64,000 nucleotides of DNA from Herbidospora mongoliensis. Its GTDB lineage: Bacteria; Actinomycetota; Actinomycetes; Streptosporangiales; Streptosporangiaceae. The stretch covers positions 558,001-622,000 of the forward strand of contig NZ_BBXD01000011.1 of the NCBI RefSeq assembly GCF_001570545.1, written 5' to 3'. Positions 51,660 through 58,953 of the stretch are shown piece after piece. A model generated the notes under the pieces. It did not search any database, was not told where the DNA came from, and saw only the letters and a program-made list of their open reading frames with translations. The position numbers and the translations under genes were made by a program. Within the stretch, counting starts at the first letter, position 1; each line of letters opens with the position of its first letter.

Positions 51660-53951
51660 ATGAACCTCGATGACAAAGCCGCCCTCATCGGCGGGCAGGA
51701 CATGTGGACCCTCCCGGCCGCGCCCGAGGCCGGCCTGCCCTCCCTGGTGACCTCCGACGGCCCGATCGGGGTCCGCGGCACACAGTGGATGGCGGGCGAC
51801 CCGGCCCTGGCGCTGCCGTCGCCGACCGCTTTGGCCGCCACCTGGGACGTGGAGCTCGTCCGCCGGGCCGGGGAGGCGCTGGCCGCCGAGTGCCGCCGCA
51901 AGGGCGTGCACGTGCTGCTGGCGCCGACCGTCAACCTGCACCGGACACCGGTGGGCGGGCGGCATTTCGAGTGTTTCTCCGAGGACCCGCTGCTGACCGG
52001 GGAAATCGGGGCGGCGTATGTGGCCGGGGTGCAGTCGGGCGGGGTCGGCGTGACGGTGAAGCACTTCGTGGCGAACGACTCCGAGACCGACCGGATGACC
52101 GTCGACGTCCGGGTGGACGAGCGCACCCTGCGGGAGGTCTACCTGGCACCGTTCGAGCTGGTGGTGCGGAAGGCCTCGCCGTGGGGCGTGATGGCGGCCT
52201 ACAACGGCGTCAACGGGACCCCCATGTGCGAGCACACCGAGCTGATCGAGGGGGTGCTGCGCGGCGAGTGGGGGTTCGACGGGGTGGTGATGTCCGACTG
52301 GACGGCCGCCCGCGACGCCGTCAGGTGCGCGCTCGGCGGGCTCGACCTGGCCATGCCGGGGCCGGGGAGCGTCTACGGGGATCCGCTCGTGATGGCGGTG
52401 CTCGAGGGGCTCGTACCGGAGGAACTGCTCGATCTGAAAGTGGCCCGGCTGAAGGCGCTGTTCGGCCGGGTGGACCTCTCGCCGCGGGAGGCCCCCGACG
52501 GGGTCGCGCTGGCGCGGGAGATCGCGGCGCGGTCGTTCACCCTGCTGACCAATGACGGCGTGCTCCCGCTCGCCCCCGCCCACAAGGTCGCGCTGATCGG
52601 CGGGCTCGCCGCCGACGCCCGGATCATGGGCGGTGGGAGCGCGATGGTGTTCCCCGAACATGCCGTGTCGCCCCTCGAGGGCCTCACCGCCGCCGGGGTC
52701 GACGTCGCGTTCAGCCGGGGCGCCGACCCGAGCGGCAGGATCCACCCGGCCGTCATGGCGGCCACCGCGACCTGCCGCGCCGCCGACGGGAAGGTGCTCG
52801 GCGAGTTCCCGCTCCGGGACGGCGCGCTCGTCTGGTTCGGGACGCTGCCGGTCTCCTACGAGGACCTGCACACCGTCGAGATCAGCGGCGTCCTGGACGC
52901 GAGGCAGGGCTGGAACACGCTGGCCGTCGAGGGCACCGGGCGTTTCGTGCTGGAGGCCGACGGCGAGACGCTGTTCGACGGCGTGGTCCGGCCCACCGGC
53001 GACGACCCCCTGGAGGCGTTCTTCCACCCGCCCCAGCACGAGGTGCTCGCCGACCTGCCGGGCCCGGTGGTGGTCAGCCTGATCCACACCGTCCGGCACG
53101 TGCCCGTGCCGCCCGTCTTCGTCGGCTTCACCCTCGGCCACCGGGAACCCCGGCCCACCACCGGCCGGATGATCTCGCAGGCCGTGGAGGCGGCGCGCGA
53201 CGCCGACGTGGCCGTCGTGGTGGTCGGCACGTCGAAGGAGGTCGAGAGCGAGGGCTTCGACCGGACGTCCCTGAAGCTGCCCGGCCGCCAGGACGAGCTG
53301 GTCTCCCGGGTCGCGGCGGTGAACCCGCGAACGGTCGTCGTGGTCAACGCCGGGTCGCCGGTCGAGATGCCCTGGCGCGACGAGGTCGCCGCGATCCTGC
53401 TGACCTGGTTCCCCGGCCAGGAGGGCGGCCACGCGCTGGCCGACGTGCTGACCGGGGCCGAGGAGCCCGGCGGCCGCCTGCCCACGACGTGGCCCGCCGA
53501 GCTGGACGACTGCCCGGTGATCAATGTCACACCTGCCGACGGAGTGCTGACCTACGACGAGGGCCGGTTCATCGGTTACCGCGCCTGGGACCGTGGGGAG
53601 ATCGCCCCGGCCTTCCCGTTCGGCCACGGCCTCGGCTACACGACCTGGTCCTACGACGAGATCGCCGTCGACGGCCTGTCGGTGACCGTCACCCTGACCA
53701 ACACCGGCTCGCGACCGGGGAGGGAGGTCGTGCAGGTCTACCTCTCCCCCGAGGAACCCGGCGACCGCCCGGCCCGCTGGCTGGCAGCCTTCGGCACCTG
53801 TGCCGCCGATCCAGGGGAGACGGTTTCGGTCACCGTGGAGATCCCGCGCCGCGCCGTGGAGATCTGGACCGAAAAGGGCTGGGCGGCCGTGCCCGGCGAG
53901 TATCGGGTCCTCAGCGGGCTCTCAGCCGGCGCCACTACGATCGCGATATGA
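51660..53951 (+). CDS. GH3 family beta-glycosidase with PA14 insert
   Basis: A 763-residue cytoplasmic glycosidase. The (beta/alpha)8 domain carries the nucleophile Asp in VVMSDWTA, KHFVANDSETDR for substrate binding and GGRHFECFSEDP typical of GH3. A PA14-like insert (about 365-495) lies inside the alpha/beta sandwich domain, which continues with DVAVVVVGTSKEVESEGFDR, and an FnIII-like domain ends the protein. Such enzymes are beta-glucosidases or beta-xylosidases acting on oligosaccharides. GAGGTGAG precedes ATG. It probably completes the breakdown of sugars imported by the ABC system, although it lies 7 kb away. The stop overlaps the next gene by four bases. Confidence 0.94.
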   Translation: MNLDDKAALIGGQDMWTLPAAPEAGLPSLVTSDGPIGVRGTQWMAGDPALALPSPTALAATWDVELVRRAGEALAAECRRKGVHVLLAPTVNLHRTPVGGRHFECFSEDPLLTGEIGAAYVAGVQSGGVGVTVKHFVANDSETDRMTVDVRVDERTLREVYLAPFELVVRKASPWGVMAAYNGVNGTPMCEHTELIEGVLRGEWGFDGVVMSDWTAARDAVRCALGGLDLAMPGPGSVYGDPLVMAVLEGLVPEELLDLKVARLKALFGRVDLSPREAPDGVALAREIAARSFTLLTNDGVLPLAPAHKVALIGGLAADARIMGGGSAMVFPEHAVSPLEGLTAAGVDVAFSRGADPSGRIHPAVMAATATCRAADGKVLGEFPLRDGALVWFGTLPVSYEDLHTVEISGVLDARQGWNTLAVEGTGRFVLEADGETLFDGVVRPTGDDPLEAFFHPPQHEVLADLPGPVVVSLIHTVRHVPVPPVFVGFTLGHREPRPTTGRMISQAVEAARDADVAVVVVGTSKEVESEGFDRTSLKLPGRQDELVSRVAAVNPRTVVVVNAGSPVEMPWRDEVAAILLTWFPGQEGGHALADVLTGAEEPGGRLPTTWPAELDDCPVINVTPADGVLTYDEGRFIGYRAWDRGEIAPAFPFGHGLGYTTWSYDEIAVDGLSVTVTLTNTGSRPGREVVQVYLSPEEPGDRPARWLAAFGTCAADPGETVSVTVEIPRRAVEIWTEKGWAAVPGEYRVLSGLSAGATTIAI

Positions 53952-56515
53952 CGTTTCCCGGGGGCCGGCGCGGCCTCGCCGTGCTCGCCGCCGTGCTCGT
54001 GGCCGTGGCCGCAATCGCCTGGCTGGCCTGGCCCTCCGACGGTCCTCCGCAGGGTGAGGACGTCGTCATCCCCGTCGTCGACGGCCCGGCCGACGACCAG
54101 AAGGTGCTGATCGACGCCTCCTACTTCCCGCCCGAGGGCGGCGGCAGGGCGCCGGCGGTACTGCTCGGTCACGGGTTCGGCGGCAGCAAGAACAGCGTGC
54201 GCGACCAGGCCGGGCAGCTGGCCGAGCAGGGTTACGCGGTGCTCACCTGGTCGGCCCGGGGGTTCGGCCGCTCCACCGGTGAGATCGCGCTGAACTCGCC
54301 CGACTACGAGGTCAAGGACGTCAAGCAGCTCATCGACTGGCTGGCGGCCAAGCCCGACGTGCTGCTCGACGCGGCGGGCGACCCGCGCGTCGGCATGGCG
54401 GGCGGGTCCTACGGCGGCGCGATCGCCCTGATGACCGCCGCCCACGACCCCCGCGTCGACGCCATCGCGCCGTCGATCACCTGGTACGACCTGGCCGACG
54501 CCCTCTTCCCCGAGGCGTCCGGCGCCGGTCCGGCCACGGGTGTGTTCAAGAAGATGTGGGCCGGGATCTTCTTCAGCGCCGGAGGCTCCGGCCTCAACCC
54601 GGCGAGCCAGGCCGACGGCCTCGCGCGGCTCCTGGGCGGCTCCTCGGCGCAGCCCGCCCCCACCGAGATCACCCCCGAGCAGGCGCAGTGCGGCCGGTTC
54701 CTGCCCGCGATCTGCACGGTCTACCAGCAGATCGCCGCCACCGGGAAGGCCACTCCTGAGGCGATCGACCTGCTCAGGAAGTCTTCGCCGGTCTCGGTCC
54801 AGGGCAAGATCAAGATCCCGTCGCTGATCATCCAGGGCCAGCGCGACTCGCTGTTCCCGCTCGGCCACGCCGACCTCAACGCCAAGGCCATCGCCGCCAC
54901 CGGCGCGCCGGTCGAGGTCGCCTGGATCGCCGGGGGCCACGACGGCGGCGACGGCGAGACCGACTTCGTCTTCGACCAGACCCTGAGCTGGTTCGACACC
55001 TACCTGAAGAAGACCGGCGCGGCCACCGGCCAGGCCTTCACCGTCTCCCGCGACGGCGGCCGCGACCCCGGCACCCGCCAGAACGTCCTGCTGCACGCCG
55101 AAGGGACGTCCTACGCCGGGCTCGGCGGCACCGTGACGACTCAGCTCGATCTGCTCGGCCCCGACCAGGAGGTGGCCACGCCGCCCGGCGGCAGCCCGGC
55201 CGCGATCTCCTCGGTGCCCGGTCTGGGCGGTCTCCTCGGCGGCGGTGGCGGCGGCAGTTCGGCGGGCGCCTCGCTCGACCTGCCCGGCCAGGTCGCGACC
55301 TTCGAGACCCGTCCGCTCGACACCGCGCTCACCGTGACCGGCTCGCCCACCGCCGAGATCAAGGTGTACGGCGCCGGCGAGGTCACCCTGTTCGCCAAGC
55401 TCTACGACGCCGCGTCCGGACAGCTCGCGGTGCTCCCGGGCGGCCTGGCCGCGCCCCTGCGCGTCACCGCCTCCGCGGCGGGCACACCGGTCAAGGTCGC
55501 CCTCCCGGCGATCGACCGGCGCATCGAGCCCGGCCACGTGCTGCGGCTGTCGGTCACCACGACCGACATGGCCTACGCGCTGCCGGCGCAGCCGAGCGTC
55601 CACACGGTCGGTCTTGGCTCGACCACGCTGACGATGCCGGTCGACGCCGGTCTGGTCGCCCCGCCGTCGGGCCCCGCCTGGTGGACGTGGGCGTTCCCGC
55701 TCGCCTCGATCATCGCGGCGGCCGTCATCCTGCTGACGGGCCGTCCGCGCCGGGCCGACATCGCGCCCGACGCGGCGCTGGCCGAGGTGCCGCTGGCCAT
55801 CACCGGGCTGACCAAGCGCTACAAGAACGGCCACAAGGCCGTCGACGACCTGTCGTTCCGGGTCGAGAAGGGCCAGGTCCTCGGGTTGCTCGGGCCCAAC
55901 GGCGCGGGCAAGACGACCACGATGCGGATGATGATGGGCCTCATCCACCCCGACGCGGGCGAGATCCGGATCTTCGGCGCCAAGGTCGTCCCGGGAGCCC
56001 CGGTGCTGTCGCGGCTGGGCTCGTTCGTCGAGGGTCCCGGTTTCCTGCCGCACCTGTCGGGACGCGCCAACCTGGAGCTCTACTGGCAGGCCACCGGCCG
56101 GCCCGCCGCCGACGCCCACATGGAGGAGGCGCTGGAGATCGCCGGTCTCGGCGCCGCCGTCGAGCGGGCCACCCGCACCTACTCGCAGGGCATGCGGCAG
56201 CGCCTGGCCATCGCCCAGGCCATGCTGGGCCTGCCCGACCTGCTCGTGCTCGACGAGCCCACCAACGGTCTCGACCCGCCCCAGATCGCCGAGATGCGGC
56301 GGGTGCTGCGGTCGTACGCGACGGAGGGCCGGACCGTCATCGTGTCCAGTCACCTGCTCGGCGAGGTCGAGCAGACCTGCAGCCACGCCGTCGTCATGCA
56401 CCGGGGCCGCCTGGTGTCGGCCGGCACGGTCGCCGACCTGCTCAAGCGCGGCGATCTCAACGGCTCCACCCGCCTGGAGGACGTGTTCCTCGACCTGATC
56501 GGAGAAAAAGCGTGA
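53948..56515 (+). CDS. Fusion of exported alpha/beta-hydrolase and ABC-transporter ATPase
   Basis: An 855-residue chimera. An N-terminal helix (about 8-29) leads into an extracytoplasmic CocE/X-Pro-dipeptidyl-peptidase-like hydrolase. The nucleophile is Ser154 in AGGSYGG, the acid in GQRDSLFP and the His in AGGHDGG, with a C-terminal beta-sandwich to about 575. A second helix (WWTWAFPLASIIAAAVILLTG) returns to the cytoplasm, and about 615-855 form a complete ABC ATPase with GPNGAGKTT, YSQGMRQRL and LLVLDEP. The topology puts hydrolase outside and ATPase inside. ATGA overlap with the GH3 gene and GTGA overlap with the permease gene suggest coupled translation; the permease is the likely transport partner. 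Confidence 0.9.
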   Translation: MTFPGGRRGLAVLAAVLVAVAAIAWLAWPSDGPPQGEDVVIPVVDGPADDQKVLIDASYFPPEGGGRAPAVLLGHGFGGSKNSVRDQAGQLAEQGYAVLTWSARGFGRSTGEIALNSPDYEVKDVKQLIDWLAAKPDVLLDAAGDPRVGMAGGSYGGAIALMTAAHDPRVDAIAPSITWYDLADALFPEASGAGPATGVFKKMWAGIFFSAGGSGLNPASQADGLARLLGGSSAQPAPTEITPEQAQCGRFLPAICTVYQQIAATGKATPEAIDLLRKSSPVSVQGKIKIPSLIIQGQRDSLFPLGHADLNAKAIAATGAPVEVAWIAGGHDGGDGETDFVFDQTLSWFDTYLKKTGAATGQAFTVSRDGGRDPGTRQNVLLHAEGTSYAGLGGTVTTQLDLLGPDQEVATPPGGSPAAISSVPGLGGLLGGGGGGSSAGASLDLPGQVATFETRPLDTALTVTGSPTAEIKVYGAGEVTLFAKLYDAASGQLAVLPGGLAAPLRVTASAAGTPVKVALPAIDRRIEPGHVLRLSVTTTDMAYALPAQPSVHTVGLGSTTLTMPVDAGLVAPPSGPAWWTWAFPLASIIAAAVILLTGRPRRADIAPDAALAEVPLAITGLTKRYKNGHKAVDDLSFRVEKGQVLGLLGPNGAGKTTTMRMMMGLIHPDAGEIRIFGAKVVPGAPVLSRLGSFVEGPGFLPHLSGRANLELYWQATGRPAADAHMEEALEIAGLGAAVERATRTYSQGMRQRLAIAQAMLGLPDLLVLDEPTNGLDPPQIAEMRRVLRSYATEGRTVIVSSHLLGEVEQTCSHAVVMHRGRLVSAGTVADLLKRGDLNGSTRLEDVFLDLIGEKA

Positions 56516-57354
56516 CCGCGACCGGCTACTCCCCGGGGCGCACGCTCCCGCTGCGGGTCGAGTTCGTCCGTCAGTTCCGGCGCCGCCGCACGATGGTCAT
56601 GTTCGCGCTGCTGGCGGCGCTGCCGTGGATCCTGGTGATCGCCTTCCAGTTCGGCCCGAACAACAACAACGGCGGCAGCGGCCTGCGGATCTCCGACCTG
56701 GCCACCGAGGGCGGCCTCAACTTCGCCGCGTTCGCTCTGTCGGTCTCCGCGAGCTTCCTGCTGATGGTCGCGGTGGCGCTGTTCTGCGGCGACACGGTGG
56801 CCAGCGAGGCCAACTGGTCGTCGCTGCGCTACCTGCTGGCCGCGCCGATCCCGCGCGACCGGCTGCTGCGCCAGAAGCTCATCGTCGCGCTCACCTATTC
56901 GGCGGCCGCCGTCACGGTGGTGCCGGTGATGGCGGTGCTGGCCGGCACGATCACCTTCGGCTGGAACGACGTGCGGGTGCCCGGCACCGGCGAGGTCATC
57001 GCGGCCGTCGACGTGCTGCCCAAGTTCGGAATCGTCATCCTGTACGCGATGGTCACCAACCTGGTCGTCGCATCACTGGCGTTCCTGCTCTCGGTGAGCA
57101 CCGACTCGCCGCTGGGCGCCGTGGGCGGCGCGGTGGGCCTGGTGATCGTCAGCACCATCCTGCAGGCCGTGGAGGCCCTGGGCGGCCTGCGGGAGTTCCT
57201 GCCGACCTTCTGGAACACCGCCTGGCTCGACGCCCTGGCCCCCGTCCCCGACTACAGCGGCATGATCAAGGGGTCGGCGGTCGCGGTGACGTACGCGGCG
57301 GTGCTGCTGGCTCTCGCCTTCCGCCGATTCCGCCGCAAGGACGTCGTCTCCTGA
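56512..57354 (+). CDS. ABC-2 type transporter permease
   Basis: A 280-residue permease with about six helices and an N-terminal cytoplasmic Arg-rich segment (FVRQFRRRRTMV). A conserved intracellular part reads EANWSSLRYLLAAPIPRDRLLRQKL, as in ABC-2 permeases that work with DrrA-like ATPases. GTG at 56512 overlaps the stop of the fusion gene by four bases, with GGAG upstream. It probably dimerises and exports a substrate using the ATPase domain of the preceding protein; the fused hydrolase may process the exported molecule. Confidence 0.9.
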   Translation: MTATGYSPGRTLPLRVEFVRQFRRRRTMVMFALLAALPWILVIAFQFGPNNNNGGSGLRISDLATEGGLNFAAFALSVSASFLLMVAVALFCGDTVASEANWSSLRYLLAAPIPRDRLLRQKLIVALTYSAAAVTVVPVMAVLAGTITFGWNDVRVPGTGEVIAAVDVLPKFGIVILYAMVTNLVVASLAFLLSVSTDSPLGAVGGAVGLVIVSTILQAVEALGGLREFLPTFWNTAWLDALAPVPDYSGMIKGSAVAVTYAAVLLALAFRRFRRKDVVS

Positions 57355-57400
57355 CGATTGACAGGCCTCCGATTTCGTGTAGGAATCGATGGGACAAAAG

Positions 57401-57431
57401 GCTCATTTAAGCTTGGACGCTTTAATTGAGC
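57401..57431. promoter_or_regulatory. Imperfect palindrome upstream of terpene synthase gene
   Basis: GCTCATTTAAGC and GCTTTAATTGAGC are near-complementary arms around six bases, in an AT-rich patch unlike the surrounding sequence. It lies about 110 bases before the GTG start, so it is a candidate operator. The rest of 57355-57539 shows nothing else. Confidence 0.5.
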
Positions 57432-57539
57432 GCAATCACGCCCACACATCTCACCGGGCCGAAATCCTGCGCTCTGGGACCGTGCCAATGCCGTCTCACC
57501 TATGTCGCGCCCGGCCAGACGAACCGGAAGGACCTGCTC

Positions 57540-58649
57540 GTGACCAGCGTCGTTTCGTCGCCCCGGTTGGACGTCCCCTCGTTCTACTGCCCCTTCCCCT
57601 ACGCCATCTCCCCCGAAGCCGACGATGTGGACCGTGCCACCGTCAAATGGATGGATGACTTCGGCCTCTTCCGCTCTCCGGAACAGCGCGAATATCTCGC
57701 CGCGCAGCGCATCGGGCACTGCGCCGCGCTGGCGCTGCCGCACGGGCGCGGAGAAGGGCTCCGCCTCGCCGCCGACTACGTCTTCTGGCTGTTCACCTTC
57801 GACGACATGTACTGCGACGAACGCGTCCACGAGATGTCACTCGACGCCTTCGTGCAGTTCGTCAGCAAACTGACCCGCATCGTGGAGGCCCCCACCGCGA
57901 GGATCCTCACCGACGACCCGTGGGCCGAGGGCCTGCGCGACATCCGCTTACGCCTGGAGCGGACGGCCACCCCGGTCCAGCTCGCCCGCTGGGTCGAGGA
58001 GCAGCGCAAGTATCTGTTCGGGCTGATCTGGGAGACGGCCAACCGGCTGGAGGACCGGATACCCGCCGTCGACGACTACGTGACCATGTGGCTGAACGCC
58101 AGCGCCTGCGGCGCCAGCGTGATGTTCGTGGACATCAGTTCCGGATACGAGGTCAGCGCCGACGACATGGCCGACTCGAGGGTACGGGCGCTCACCGAGA
58201 TGGCCAACGCGATCATCGCGTGGGACAACGACCTGATCTCCTTCAACAAGGAGTCGTACCGCCAGCAGCGCTACGGCTACCCGCAGATCCAGAACCTCGT
58301 CAGCGTGCTGACCTCAGCCGGCCGATCGGTCGAGGAGGCCTCGGCCGAGGCGGTCCGCATGCGCGACCGCGTGATGACCCTGTTCCTGAAGGTCGGCGAC
58401 GAGGTCCGCGCCGACGCCACCCCCGAACTCGACCGCTACGTCCACGGCCTCGGCGAATGGATCAGGGGCTACCTGGCCTGGGCGATGAGCACCGGCCGTT
58501 ACCTGGATCCGCGCAACCCGACCGACCTGGTCGCAGCGGCTCCGGTCACGATGCCGGGCGGCTGGAAGGACCACGCCACCGACGACCGCCTCGACCCGCT
58601 ACCGGTTCCGGCCATCACCTGGTGGTGGGACCAGCTGGCGACGAGGTAG
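57540..58649 (+). CDS. Class I terpene synthase
   Basis: A 369-residue all-helical terpene cyclase that would ionise a prenyl diphosphate and cyclise it. The Asp-rich motif is FTFDDMYCDE (Asp88, Asp89) and the NSE triad is WDNDLISFNKE (Asn230, Ser234, Glu238), followed by RQQRYGYPQ and the C-terminal STGRYLDP. Both metal-binding motifs are intact. GTG at 57540 has GGAAGGAC upstream; longer in-frame starts lack similarity to the family. No prenyltransferase or P450 gene lies beside it. The product cannot be predicted from sequence alone; the size fits sesquiterpene or diterpene synthases. Confidence 0.93.
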   Translation: MTSVVSSPRLDVPSFYCPFPYAISPEADDVDRATVKWMDDFGLFRSPEQREYLAAQRIGHCAALALPHGRGEGLRLAADYVFWLFTFDDMYCDERVHEMSLDAFVQFVSKLTRIVEAPTARILTDDPWAEGLRDIRLRLERTATPVQLARWVEEQRKYLFGLIWETANRLEDRIPAVDDYVTMWLNASACGASVMFVDISSGYEVSADDMADSRVRALTEMANAIIAWDNDLISFNKESYRQQRYGYPQIQNLVSVLTSAGRSVEEASAEAVRMRDRVMTLFLKVGDEVRADATPELDRYVHGLGEWIRGYLAWAMSTGRYLDPRNPTDLVAAAPVTMPGGWKDHATDDRLDPLPVPAITWWWDQLATR

Positions 58650-58660
58650 CCTCCGCCGGT

Positions 58661-58825
58661 CTACCAGTGGGGCGGGCGTTCCTCGAGGAACCGGGCGTCG
58701 TCGTCGGACCCCCGCCACTCGCCCCACCCGTGGTCGGTGTCGTCGAGGGTCTGGTCGGGAAGCACCGGAAGGCCGTCGTCGGACAGGTCGACGGGGCGCA
58801 GTTCATCGGGCTGCGGCTCGGACAT
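58661..58825 (-). CDS. Conserved small acidic actinobacterial protein
   Basis: A 54-residue protein, very acidic, with the conserved core LPDQTLDDTDHGWGEW and the terminal RFLEERPPHW. Short proteins with this GWGE...PPHW pattern are widespread in actinobacteria and have no known function. ATG at 58825 lies seven bases after TAGGCT, indicating a leaderless transcript; the frame extends upstream but without support. It is convergent with the terpene synthase gene. Confidence 0.8.
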   Translation of the reverse strand: MSEPQPDELRPVDLSDDGLPVLPDQTLDDTDHGWGEWRGSDDDARFLEERPPHW

Positions 58826-58953
58826 GGTTCTCAGCCTAGCGAGGGCGGAGGAGGGATGAGGTATCTCCACCACCTTCCACACAGGCAAATCCCGCTAAAG
58901 GTACGATGCCCGAGCAGGTATGAGCCGGAACGCGACACCCCCCGTGAGGCGGC

